From Neonectria sp. B-13 (lineage: Eukaryota; Ascomycota; Sordariomycetes; Hypocreales; Nectriaceae): a DNA stretch of 64,000 nt. How positions within the stretch are numbered: the stretch's first letter is position 1; each line of letters starts with the position of its first letter. Below, in pieces: positions 46,551 through 56,888 of the stretch. The notes below the pieces were generated by a model. The model was not told the origin of the DNA. It did no database searches and worked only from the letters and a program-made list of their open reading frames with translations. The position numbers were made by a program, and so were the translations under genes. The DNA lies in assembly GCA_002682825.1 (NCBI GenBank), contig NOKP01000018.1:156827-220826 (forward strand), read 5' to 3'.

Positions 46551-48402
46551 ATGCCAGTCTCCTCGCCGTATCCGGTCCTCGACATCCCTCAGAAAAATGT
46601 CCTCAGTTATCTGTTTGGAGACACGCCAGCGTCAGAGGAGCCATTGTGGCTGGATAGTAAAGACCCCAGGAGTAACCTCTCGCCGAAACAGCTCCTTCAG
46701 TGGGTGAGACGACTTGGCTATGGTTTGGAGCATCTAGGTGTCGAGAGGGGCGAGGTTGTGATGATGTGTTCCCCGAACTCCATATTCGTCCCGGTCGCAT
46801 TTCTGGGAATTGTCGGGGCAGGCTACGTATTCAGTGGCGCCAACCCGACATACACGGTCCCAGGCAAGTCCCTCTGCTTCTCAGATTTGAATTAGGCATA
46901 ACTAACAAACGCTTGTAGAGCTTGTTCACCAGATCAAGAACACAACTGCCAAGGCGATCCTGGTTCACCCGAAGATTCTTGAGCCTATCTTGGAGGCTGC
47001 AACCCAGGCTGGCCTCTCAAAGGACCGCATTTTTCAGTTCTCTGATACCGAAGCCCCTGCCAGACACGGCATTCCAGACTGGAGAGCCATGATTGGAACT
47101 CCGGAGCAGGGAGATGCCTGGATGTGGCCTGAAATGACCCCGCGGGACTCGGCAAACACTATCGCAACCATCAATTACAGCTCTGGGACAACAGGCCTCC
47201 CGAAGGGTGTCTGCGTCTCTCATTACAACCTCATCGCGAATGTCGAGCAGACCGTATTCATGCGGTACGCTCACAAGCCTTACCCGTTCGTGTCTCGGCC
47301 AAAGGAGCGGTGGGTTGGGTTTTTGCCTCTGTATCATGCTTATGGTCAGATGTACACCATTCTGATGGCCATCAAGCTCAATGTCCCGATATATATCATG
47401 ACTGAGTTTCGGTACGAGGATTTTCTCTTTGTCATTGGAAAGTATCGAATCACTAGTCTTCAAATCGCGCCACCAATTCTTGTCATGCTGTCAAAGCGAC
47501 CAGAGACAGCCAGGTACGACATTTCCAGCGTCAAAGATGTGCTATGTGGTGCGGCACCGCTATCCCGAGAGCTTCAGAACGAGTGCCAAAGACGATTCCA
47601 GATGCAGATTAATCAAGGTTGGGGGATGACCGAGGTGACGTGCGGTGCGCTGCATGTGCCTGGAGGTATCCAAGACGATACGGGCTCGGTCGGGAAGCTC
47701 GATCCTAACTGTGAATGCAAACTCCTCGATGACGAGGGGAGGGAAGTTGTCATCGGTCAGCCAGGGGAGATGTTCATCAGGGGCCCCAACATTTGTATGG
47801 GGTATTGGAAAAACGAAGAGGCAACCAGGGAAAGTTTCGATAGCGATGGTTATCTGAAAACGGGCGACATTGCGGTTCAAAACAAAGATGGGTTCTTCTG
47901 GATCGTGGATCGCAAAAAGGTTTGTCTGATGAATCCCTATTTGCTTACTACTGTTGACACCGTCACTTCCGCAGGAACTCATAAAGGTAAACGCACTCCA
48001 GGTAGCGCCGGCTGAACTGGAAGCGACGCTCTTGGAGAATGAGAACGTTGCTGATGCCGCCGTGGTTGGAATCACGCTGTAAGAAAGCCCCTTCCCTCTG
48101 ATTCGCCCAACTTTACAAAGCTCTTTATTAATATATAAAACAGAAAGGGAGATGAATGGCCGCGAGCATATGTGGTCATACAGGAATCTTCAAGGGGCAA
48201 AGTCACCCCCCAGGATGTCCAAGACTGGATCTCCCAGCGGGTTGCCAAACACAAGCGGCTTGTGGGAGGGGTTGTTTTTATTGAAAGCGTGCCCAAACTA
48301 GCAAGTGGTAAGATACAACGTAAGGTCATGAAAGAGTGGTCGAAGAGGGATGCACTCGAAATAGAGGGTCGGGGCGAAACGGCAACAAAGGCAAGGTTGT
48401 AG
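46551..48402 (+). CDS. acyl-CoA ligase (AMP-binding, 4CL-like), PTS1 C-terminus
   Basis: Four exons: 46551-46863, 46919-47919, 47975-48078 and 48144-48402, give 558 residues, normal for the family. The first intron uses GC-AG (donor GCAAGT); the others are GT-AG. YSSGTTGLPKG (191-201) is the ATP/AMP signature. GWGMTE, YLKTGDIA, DRKKELIK and SGKIQRK (catalytic Lys about 529) follow in normal order. These enzymes make an acyl-adenylate and then the CoA thioester. The C-terminal -ARL fits PTS1, as in many plant and fungal peroxisomal 4CL-like ligases. It likely activates the acid made by ALDH for beta-oxidation. The start at 46551 (ATCACGATG) was preferred over 46449. The exact acid is unknown. 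Confidence 0.92.
46864..46918 (+). other. GC-AG intron of the ligase gene
   Basis: The donor is G|GCAAGT and the acceptor CTTGTAG. Splicing here turns NPTYTVP directly into ELVHQIKNT, the expected family sequence. No GT donor nearby keeps the frame. Confidence 0.75.
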
Positions 48403-49322
48403 GAGAGACACGAATTGCAATGTATCCTTGGTTGGCACCGTGGCCTAAGTTCCTGCGCAGAAGCTAAGAACGAAGACAAATTTTAGACATTGAGTGCATC
48501 ATTACTCCGCATTCGAACTGAAGAGATCCTATCCCCAAATATGAGGTCTATCTAAGCTAGACGTGGTTTGGTGACGTGCCTCCATTTTTGATTCGGTTGC
48601 TTGGCAGGATATCCGTATTCAGAGTCAGGGGTACCTGAGTCTTGACGGTCTGAATGAACCTGGAACGACCCTAGCTACCAAATTACGTGCTAATTATTGC
48701 TGCTGTGTAGTATGTAGTTAGGTCATTGATTCTACGTCCCGTCTGGGGCTCCAGGGGAGTGAAGTACCGACTCGACGGCTGAGGTTTCCCGACTTCTCCT
48801 CTTTCCCCACGTCCCCACACTCTCCCTCCGCACACTCCCCGTACTCCACTCCTTAGCTTCAACTTCCCCATGACATCTCAACCATCCTAAGTGACCAGGC
48901 GTCACCTGTCATGGGGAGAGGGTCGGTAAAGCCTACTGAGTGGTTGGTCACAAGGTCGTGAATTGGCTTCTCCTTGTGCTATTCCGAGTCATTTGCCCCT
49001 CCTTCTGGTCTCTATGCATGACTCGTCCCCTGCTCTCTCTCTCCCTGGCCCTTGACGAGGCCCATTTTTCACTGGATTCTTGCCAGGGGTAGCGTTGCTT
49101 CCGTAGACGAAAGTTAGCCGTGGGCTCACCGGCTCCGATGGGTACTATTTTCCTAGTGGAACTTGCATACCCGGCTGCTAGAGTGGTGATGCTAGTTGCA
49201 GTCTTCCAGACGGCCTTTAAGAGGGGATGCCTCCCACTGCTCCCATACACGTTGTTCCCTATTCCCTTCCTACGCCACACCAGAACAACTGCATTCTGTC
49301 TTTTTCACACTTATCCGCCATA
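48403..49322. promoter_or_regulatory. promoter region of monooxygenase 1
   Basis: 920 bases between the ligase stop and the next start. CTCCGCAT at 48505-48512 is one base from the cluster octamer. A pyrimidine-rich tract lies at 48790-48850. Frames inside (for example 48948-49280 minus) show no protein-family features. Confidence 0.5.
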
Positions 49323-51215
49323 ATGTCAGAGCTTTCTCTCGCCGGCGCGGCCAGCCCTGGAGAACTTGACGCAAGTAGACGGCTTGTCAACCCGATCCAC
49401 GCTGAAAGGCACATGCGCATCATTTGCGTCGGTGCTGGTGCTTCGGGGTTGTTGATGGCATACAAACTCCAAAAGCACTTCGAGAACTTCAGTCTCCAGG
49501 TTTATGAGAAGAACCCCGAAGTAGCTGGAACGTGGTATGAGAACAAATACCCAGGGTACGTCAACTTGTGATCATTCGTCAGATACGTCAAGTCTAACGG
49601 TATAACAGCTGTGCTTGCGACGTGCCCTCTCACAACTACACCTGGAGCTTCGAGCCGAAGCTGGATTGGTCTGCTGTGTACCCGCCTGCAAAGGAGATCT
49701 TCGAATACTTCGACAATTTTGCAAACAAATATGATCTCAAACGGTTCATCAAGACAGAACACCAAGTCGTTGGTGCTTACTGGAACAACAGCAAAGGGGG
49801 TTACGATGTGAAGGTCAAAGATGTCGTTACCGGCACAGTCACAAGCGATCATTGCGATATCCTAGTCAATGCCAGCGGTATCCTCAACAACTGGAAATGG
49901 CCGGCGATCGCCGGGCTGGATCGATACAAGGGAAAACTACTCCACACCGCGAACTGGGACGACTCTGTTTCTCTGGAAGGGAAACACGTGGGTCTCATCG
50001 GCAACGGGTATGTCTCTCATGGTACTACCACCACCAATCAAGCTAACCTGTCCAAGATCTTCCGGTATCCAGGTTCTCCCTGCCATCCGCGATAAATGTG
50101 CCAAGGTGACGACCTTCATCCGAGAGCCCACTTGGGTTTCTCCTGTTCAGGGCTTGGAACAGCACCAGTTTACTCTGGAGGAGCGGGACGAGTTCGTCAA
50201 CAAACCGGGCACCCTGACCGAGTATCGAAAGGGCATCGAGACCGGCCTGAACGGACAATTCGGGATTTTCCTCAAGGACAACAAAGTAAACCTAGACACT
50301 CACGCCTACATGCAACAGCAAATGAAGCAAAAGCTAGGCAACCCATACCTCGAGGAGAAGTTGATCCCACAGTGGAGCGTGGGCTGCCGCAGGCTGACTC
50401 CCGGAGTCGACTATCTCGAGTCGTTGACCAAGCCGAACGTCGAGGTGGTGTACGGAGAGATCGCATCCGCCACAGAGAAGGGCTGTCTTTGTGACAACGG
50501 AATGGAGTATCCTGTCGATGTTCTCATCTGCGCCACCGGTTTCGATACTACGTTCAAGCCACGCTTCCCGGTAATCAACCCCGAGGGCGACAACTTGCAA
50601 GAGAAGTGGGCTGGAGACCCTGAATCTTATCTCGGCGTTGCCGCCGTCGACTTTCCCAACTATCTCATCTTCCTGGGTCCCAACTGCCCTATTGGCAACG
50701 GCCCCGTACTTTCCGCCATCGAAGCTCAAGCCGACTGGATGTGCAAGGTCATCGATCGTTATCAGACCAGCAACATCGCGCAATTCGCCCCGAAGCGAGA
50801 GGCCGTCAAAGACTTCATCCAGTACAAAGACTGGTTCATGAGTCAGACTGTCTGGGCAGACTCGTGTCGGTCCTGGTACAAGAGTCGCGCCAATGGCCCC
50901 ATCCTTGCCCTTTGGCCTGGATCAACTCTGCATTACATTGAGTGCATGCGCGATGTCCGTTTTGATGACCTGGAGATCAAATATAACGGTAACCGGTTTT
51001 CTTACCTGGGTAATGGGTACTCGAGGACCGAACTTGACCCAACTGCAGACTTGGCGTATTATATTCGTGAATCGGATGACGATGCCCCATTGAGCACTGC
51101 TGGACGTCGCAAGCTTCTCAGCAAGAGCGGGACGCTTAACGGAAAGCGGGATATGGTGAGCTGGTCTAGCGGCCCTTCAAAGGAGCCTCAACCAAAACAA
51201 GCGTTCAGGCTATAG
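49323..51215 (+). CDS. Baeyer-Villiger-type flavin monooxygenase 1
   Basis: Three exons: 49323-49555, 49609-50007 and 50057-51215, with GT-AG introns of 53 and 49 bases, giving 596 residues. GAGASG (37-42) binds FAD. YKGKLLHTANWD (184-195) is the Baeyer-Villiger fingerprint FxGxxxHxxxW[PD] with Tyr for Phe. A second GxGxxG, GNGSSG (209-214), binds NADPH, and ICATGFD comes later. The splice choice at 50056/50057 is supported because it restores GNGSSGIQVLPAI. The family inserts one oxygen beside a ketone carbonyl, giving an ester or lactone. It ends -FRL, which is not a good PTS1. It is related to monooxygenase 2 at 56889. The substrate cannot be read from sequence. Confidence 0.92.
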
Positions 51216-51690
51216 AACCATGGCGTATTTCAGTGTTCGAAGCAGCTGTAAAGGAAGAGTAATAGAGATCCCAAGATGTTTTGTTAGATACCTTGCAAAT
51301 TGAAACATGAGCGTCATATTCACACTCAAGAGACACTTTGCCACCCAAGTAGTTGATTATCCACGTTGTTATGCTAAAGAAGAGAATCAAAATCTGTCAT
51401 TTCCTATTACAAACAGACACAGAGATGGAAATCTAGGGTAGAGACAGGAATTCCCCAAGTTACAAACTCTTATCCTTTCCCTTGTCGTGATCAAACATTA
51501 AACGATCCTCCAGCTTCTACCCTTCGGTGACCGCCCGTGGTGCAACTTCTTCCCTAGCTCTTCGTTCAGTCATTAGCCGACACTAACTAATTATTGATGA
51601 TCGGTTGGTGCATACAAGTTCATCACTTGGTTAGCGTCATAAAGCTCAGTCAATTTGAAGGTCTTACAGACACGTTGCATTTACTACAGA
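51216..51690. other. convergent 3' region between monooxygenase 1 and ACAD
   Basis: 475 bases between stop codons of convergent genes. No gene, repeat or cluster octamer recognised. Confidence 0.55.
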
Positions 51691-53230
51691 TCAAAGAGTA
51701 TCCTCTGGCATCATTCTTAGCTTCTCGCCACTAAGCTCGGCGAATTTCTTGGCCTTCCGGTTGTATTCCTGATGCCTCTCCGTCACCTCCTTTCCCTTCT
51801 TCATCTCCTCCCGACCAACTTGGTGCTTGTGAGCTGCGTCTAGATCACGTTAGTAGTTGCGTATGCACAAGTGAGTCAAGTAGGTGCTTACCAGGCCCGT
51901 CGGCCACTCTCACGAATCTGGCATATGTCCATAGTTGTGGCAGTGGTGTATGCTGGGTAAGACCTTGGCCAGCCCATATTTGCATCACCTCATCGATCAA
52001 CTCGGTGACCTTGTGAGGGATTAGGACCTTGCACATAGCAATGCACCGTTTCCCCTCCTTGTTGCCGACCTCGTCCATGGTGTCGGCAGCGCTGCATACG
52101 GTGAGCCGCATAGAGTCTATGTCAAGGCGCATCTGTGCAATTCTCTCGATATTCGAGTCAAACTCTCCAATCAGCTTTCCCCGCGGCTTCTTCTTGGGAT
52201 CGTTGCACCTTATGAGAGCAAGCTCGTACGCCCTCTCGGCCTGTCCAATCAACCTATGAAAGTGTGAGCAGGTGGCTGGTCTGCGACATAAGACAAGTTT
52301 TGGATCGAACGTACCTCATGCAATGATGAATTCTCCCTCCGCCAAGCCTTCCTTGGGCAATCATGAAAGCCTTTCCCGGAGACACGATGACGTTTTCGGC
52401 GGGAACGCGGCAGTTTTCGTAAATGTATTCTCCATGACCCTCGGGGGCCCAGTCATATCCCATGATTGTTAAGTTTCGCACTTGGGTAATGCCGGGCGTG
52501 TCGCAAGGGACGATGATCATGGTATGGCGGTTCCACTTGTTCGGGTCTTGGGGATCACTGAGGCCCATCAGGATGTAAAAAGAGAGATCCTTGTTCCAAA
52601 GACAGTTTGCGTAGAGCTTTCTGCCATTGATGACGTACTCATTGCCGTCGCGGGTAATGCTGATTCCGATGTTGGTAGCATCCGAGGCGGCAACGTCAGG
52701 CTCCGTCATGCTGTAGGCCGAGGATGCTGACCCTTCCATCAGGGGTACCAACCACTTCTTCTTCTGCGCAGTGCTGCAGTACTTGGCGAGCAATTCGATG
52801 TTTCCTGTCTCGGGGGCGTGGCAGTTCATAGTCTTGGGGTCGTCAGTCATGGAATCCTCCTCGGGACAGATGGCCAACTCACCTGGGCAGCCCAGTAGCA
52901 GCGACCCATAATCTCGGCGCAGCAGGAATACTCGAGATTGGTAAGGCCGGGGCTCTCCTCGAAGTGGTTGGGCAGGAACAGATTGAAGAGACCGCGCTCT
53001 TTGGCCCGGGCGCGCAGTTCGTTCATCAGAGGCGGCGTTGCCCATCTTTTGGCGTCCACCTGTGCAGCCATGACAGGTTCCCGCGGGATGCACTCGTTTT
53101 CGACCCAGTCATAGACGGCCTGGATCTTCTCGATGGCAATGGGCCGAAGCTTGGCCCTGACCCATCGGGGAAGATGGCCGAACGCCGGGCCATCGAGAAC
53201 GGCACTGTCGACAGCGGAACTGGGCGACAT
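51691..53230 (-). CDS. acyl-CoA dehydrogenase (ACAD family)
   Basis: Four exons: 53230-52883, 52832-52315, 52253-51892 and 51839-51691, with introns of 50, 61 and 52 bases, giving 458 residues. SAYSMTEPDVAASD (154-167) is the ACAD signature (AYxxTEPxxxSD). GGGRIHHCMR, then IWAGQGLTQHTPLPQLW and RVADGPDAAHK near the C-terminus, match the ACAD10/11-like group. The enzyme forms the alpha,beta double bond in an acyl-CoA, passing electrons to FAD. An in-frame ATG at 53437 would add a low-complexity leader; 53230 (MSPSSAVDS) was preferred. It ends DTL, with no PTS1, so it may be mitochondrial or reach peroxisomes another way. It probably acts after the CoA ligase. Confidence 0.9.
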
Positions 53231-53823
53231 GACGGAAAAAATGACTTCTATGGGTCTCGTCAAGGTGTCTGTACAGAGTAGGGGGAGTTTAACGGTAGGG
53301 CTGAACTGTAATTTCCAAGACGTTGGCTGTGAAAGTGAAGAATTAAGAGTGGTCGTCGGCATGTAGGTGTGCGAGCGGGAGTAGGTAAAGGATATCCAGA
53401 AAGATTGCCTTCTTTTAGCGGCGCTGGGTACAAGCAACTGCCCCGGGCCACTATAACATCGCCGAGGTCCACGTCGCTAGGTGCTCTAGTTTGTGTTAGT
53501 TGTAGGTGGGGAAATAGCCGGGGTAAACGTAAACGGGGGACCGAATGGCTTGGATGCGGGGAGCCGGCTCGAATCCACGTTGGCAGGCCTTTGGCGGCTT
53601 GTTTCTAGGATGGGGCTCTAGATTGATGTTTTCTACAGAAGGCATTGTATTATCTTAGGGAACTAGCAAGTACGCAATCAACATAAGCCCCGGAATGGCC
53701 AGAGGGATGTACGCATAATGGTGCATTGGTGTGGGTGTTCGCTTCAAACCCCGAATTCATTTACAGCATTGATTTCAGAAAAGATGTAGATATTCAAAAT
53801 TGTTTACCGCGAAGACCTAAAGT
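53231..53823. promoter_or_regulatory. ACAD promoter / PRISE 3' region
   Basis: 593 bases between two minus-strand genes. An exact octamer ATGCGGGG is at 53554-53561, 324 bases before the ACAD start codon. The rest shows nothing recognisable. Confidence 0.55.
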
Positions 53824-55113
53824 CTAAGGGATGATTTTGGCCTTGCGGAACCGATCAAACGCTGTCCACCACGCTGTCGCTGTGTTAACCTCCTCCGTCG
53901 CCTCCGCCCACATCTCGTGCGTCTGCGACATGTCGAGGTTCCTGTCAAAGTTGAACATGGTCATAATGAAGTACGGAAAGCCACCAAAGCTTCGTTCATT
54001 CCCAACACGACCCGTTACCAGGCCGTGTTTCTTCTCCACCTCCTTCCACTCCTCGACGTGGTCCGCCAGGTATTGTGTTGGTTGTGGGCCAGATCCACCC
54101 GCAGGTGGCCCAACCCCCTTGAGACTAAAATAGTTGCAGATGATGGGCCACTTCTCGCTCCACGACGAGGCCTTGGAATTGTCTGCAGCGTTGTACCGCT
54201 GCCCGCTCGACTGTTCGGGGTGTAGAGAGGCGTGGATGGCGATCTTGGCCACGATGTCCTGACTACTGTCGTTGCTGAGTATTTTCCACGACTCTTCAGT
54301 GCCTGGGAACTGGACCTCGCTGTTCTTTCCGTTGATCTCGGCGTAAAGGGAAAGATACAGACCAAGGGCCTGTGCCAGGCAGTAAATGTTGTTGTTTGGG
54401 ACAAAGCCGACAATCACATCGGGGATCACATCGCACCAAGTCCACTTCTTTCCCTCCGAAAGGGCAGCTAGCTCATCGCACTGGTTGTAGTAGAACATTT
54501 GGGAGGCGTGAGGCTCGGGGATCCTTGGCAGAGACTCCTTCAACGGGAGACTGCTCTTGAATGGGAACTCGTCGATCAGATGTACGCCGTATGCTTTTGT
54601 GCCGGTCGGGAGGACAACGAACTTGAGGTTGGGCGCTAGCACCTCAACAGCGCGGATGGCCCTCGAAAGTAGGTTCACGTTGGTAGAAATCTCCTTGGCT
54701 GGATCCGCATCCATCATGTATGCTGATTGCTGGTGAGTAGGGTTACCCTCAAACAATATCTCCGAATGCCTGCATACCAAAGAAGTAGACATGAGTGACT
54801 CTGCCCATGTGCGTTACCTTGGACTTGAGTTCCGCTTCCAGTCCCGATTGTCCATTGGGTGTAAGAATGTCGATGCCGCTGACAATCTGAAGTTTAGGAG
54901 AAGAAGGCCACTGTGCTGCTTCGGCCCCCAGAGGACGGTTGGTGAGTGCCGTGACGGAGTCAAACGTGTCTGGGGTTGGGTATCCATTGAGGATAAGATT
55001 GGTAATAGCCCAACCAGTGATGCCACTGGCGCCTGGGGAACACGTCAGCCCAGCTGCGACTCGTGGGAACAGGCTAGAAACATACCAAATACCAGCGCGT
55101 GGTTCGAGGACAT
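53824..55113 (-). CDS. PRISE-type NAD(P)H reductase (progesterone 5-beta-reductase-like SDR)
   Basis: Three exons: 55113-55086, 55032-54778 and 54722-53824, with introns of 53 and 55 bases, giving 393 residues. The very short first exon gives MSSNHALVFG and joins to ASGITGW, restoring GASGITG (10-16). HVYFFAYMMD after the second intron is the family's FFxAY segment. Lys137 in GTKAYG and the Tyr pair in FYYN (171-174) are the likely catalytic residues of this atypical SDR group. PRISE enzymes (progesterone 5-beta-reductase, iridoid synthase) reduce activated C=C bonds of enones. In this cluster such a step could saturate an enone before Baeyer-Villiger oxidation. No PTS1 (ends KIIP). The substrate is inference. 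Confidence 0.88.
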
Positions 55114-56888
55114 GTTTGAAGTGTGTAATCTGGACGCCGAGTCTCGGGTGTAGGAATCGTGGACAAGCAATTAGAAGAGGAATGTAGCGGGGCAATAAGG
55201 TGATAGAAATGCGGAACGGACGAGAGTCATTAGTACAGTCACTAGTGAGGCCATGGCTAGCGTGGGACCCCGCATCCCAGGATATGGCCGGATCTAAGGC
55301 GTTGATGAGTCGCGGAAATCATCAAGCTGAAGAGCCAAAGCCGGGATGCGGGAGGCGGGAGGGCGGAATGTGCTAGGCAAGACGGCACTGCCCCAGCTTA
55401 CCAGAGGAGCAAGACGCTGTCACAATGAAGGGTGCGTCGCCTTCAGCCGAACCGAGAGCTCTAACAGACCGCGGGTGCACTGCGTAACAAAATTGCACTC
55501 CCATCAGTGGCATATGGTCTAGGCTATCTGGTTCCAGAGTCCGGAGACATGTGGATGGAAGGGTTGGAGTTGTTCCATTGACGCTCTAGTAATTACCCCA
55601 CTGTACGAATTACTCCGCGTTAACTACCCCACATTCTGGTGACCAGGAAAAGGGGAACCGACGCCATGGCCAGCCAGGAACCCTTTGCCCGCAGCACAAA
55701 CTAGGTGTCCGTGGAGCAATTCGCAACTTTTGGTTCCAGGGGCCCAGCTAAATCATCACATGTCAAAGGCAGCATCATCGACGAGTGCTGGGTCCCTATT
55801 TTGGTATAAATAAATCGCCAACTCTCATGTTGTTTGTTGTCAACGTCTTTTTCTGTTGCCGCTGTACACCACCACCGACAATACCCACCGTAACAAGAAA
55901 AAAGACCGACCACGAGTGGGATACTTGGGACAAGAGAAAAATTCACGTCGGAATTCCAGTTGTGTTTTACCCTGTACCGCCGACTCAACATTCAATCCCG
56001 ACCCTAGAAGAGATTGTTCCTTCATGCCGCGATATAGCTTCATACTTAAATGACTGAACGGGTAATGGCCGCTGGTAGTGACAGAGAAGTTAGACTCATG
56101 GCTGTCCAATCTGTATGGTAGCGGGAAGAGCTGGAAATAATAGTAATGACGTAGATGCCAAGTGACCACCAGCGCATCCTGTCCAATGTCCACCTTGACC
56201 TTACAAAGAAATTTTTCCAGTGCCCATAGGTTTATTCGTTGGTTCCGCCCTCATAGAAGCTCCAAATAATGATAAAAGTCTTTCAGCAATGGCCTCGTGA
56301 CTGTCGAAGACGAACAAAACCAGAACCGGCAGGTTTCCAATCTCGCCCAAGATCTGGGCAATTGGACTGAACGGCTAAACTTATCCAGCCATATTCACCT
56401 GTAGTCACACCTAGGCTACATGTAATTACATGCCTACAGCCATCCATGCCCATGTGTTCCCCCGCATTGTGGTGTCGAGGCCCCGTGGCGTCCCCGCGGC
56501 CCCGAAAAAGGAAGACCAGGAAATGTGTATCCCTTACGTCCAAAACAGGCGCGGCCCACTCAAACGATCGCCAGCATGTACACGACCCAAGCCTCTTGTG
56601 CGCAGACATCTCGGGTACCAACATGCTCTCTTGCTCCAGGACACCTCACTAGCTAGCTTAGCCATCCAATTCATTCCCAGACATGCCATTGATCATGCCA
56701 TCGCAGAGTGGTCCCTCACCGACTCCGCTTTAACTCCTCTGAGCCTAGCAAGCTGGTGTCTCTGTGAATTGCTATATCTACTAAGGTGATCCTACTGTTT
56801 CGAGGAAAGACCTGTTCAACCTCGTCTAACATTGTGATTTCCTCCTCATCCACCCCAAGATTCAGTCCACAACAGCCGGCGTATCACA
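55114..56888. promoter_or_regulatory. divergent PRISE/monooxygenase 2 promoter
   Basis: 1775 bases. It has exact octamers at 55268-55275 (155 bases before the PRISE start) and 56460-56467 (429 before the monooxygenase 2 start), and a one-mismatch form ATGCGGGA at 55346-55353. A TATAAATAA box-like word lies at 55805-55813, followed by a 90-codon frame (55785-56057) with no recognisable domain; I do not call it a gene. Otherwise nothing seen. Confidence 0.55.

Noticed and set aside
47560..48075. 171-codon minus-strand frame inside the CoA ligase
   Set aside because: Antisense shadow of an exon with full AMP-ligase motifs.
55785..56057. 90-codon frame near a TATAAATAA word
   Set aside because: No domain, signal or splice support, and an overlapping minus-strand frame of similar size. 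Kept only as a remark in the promoter entry.
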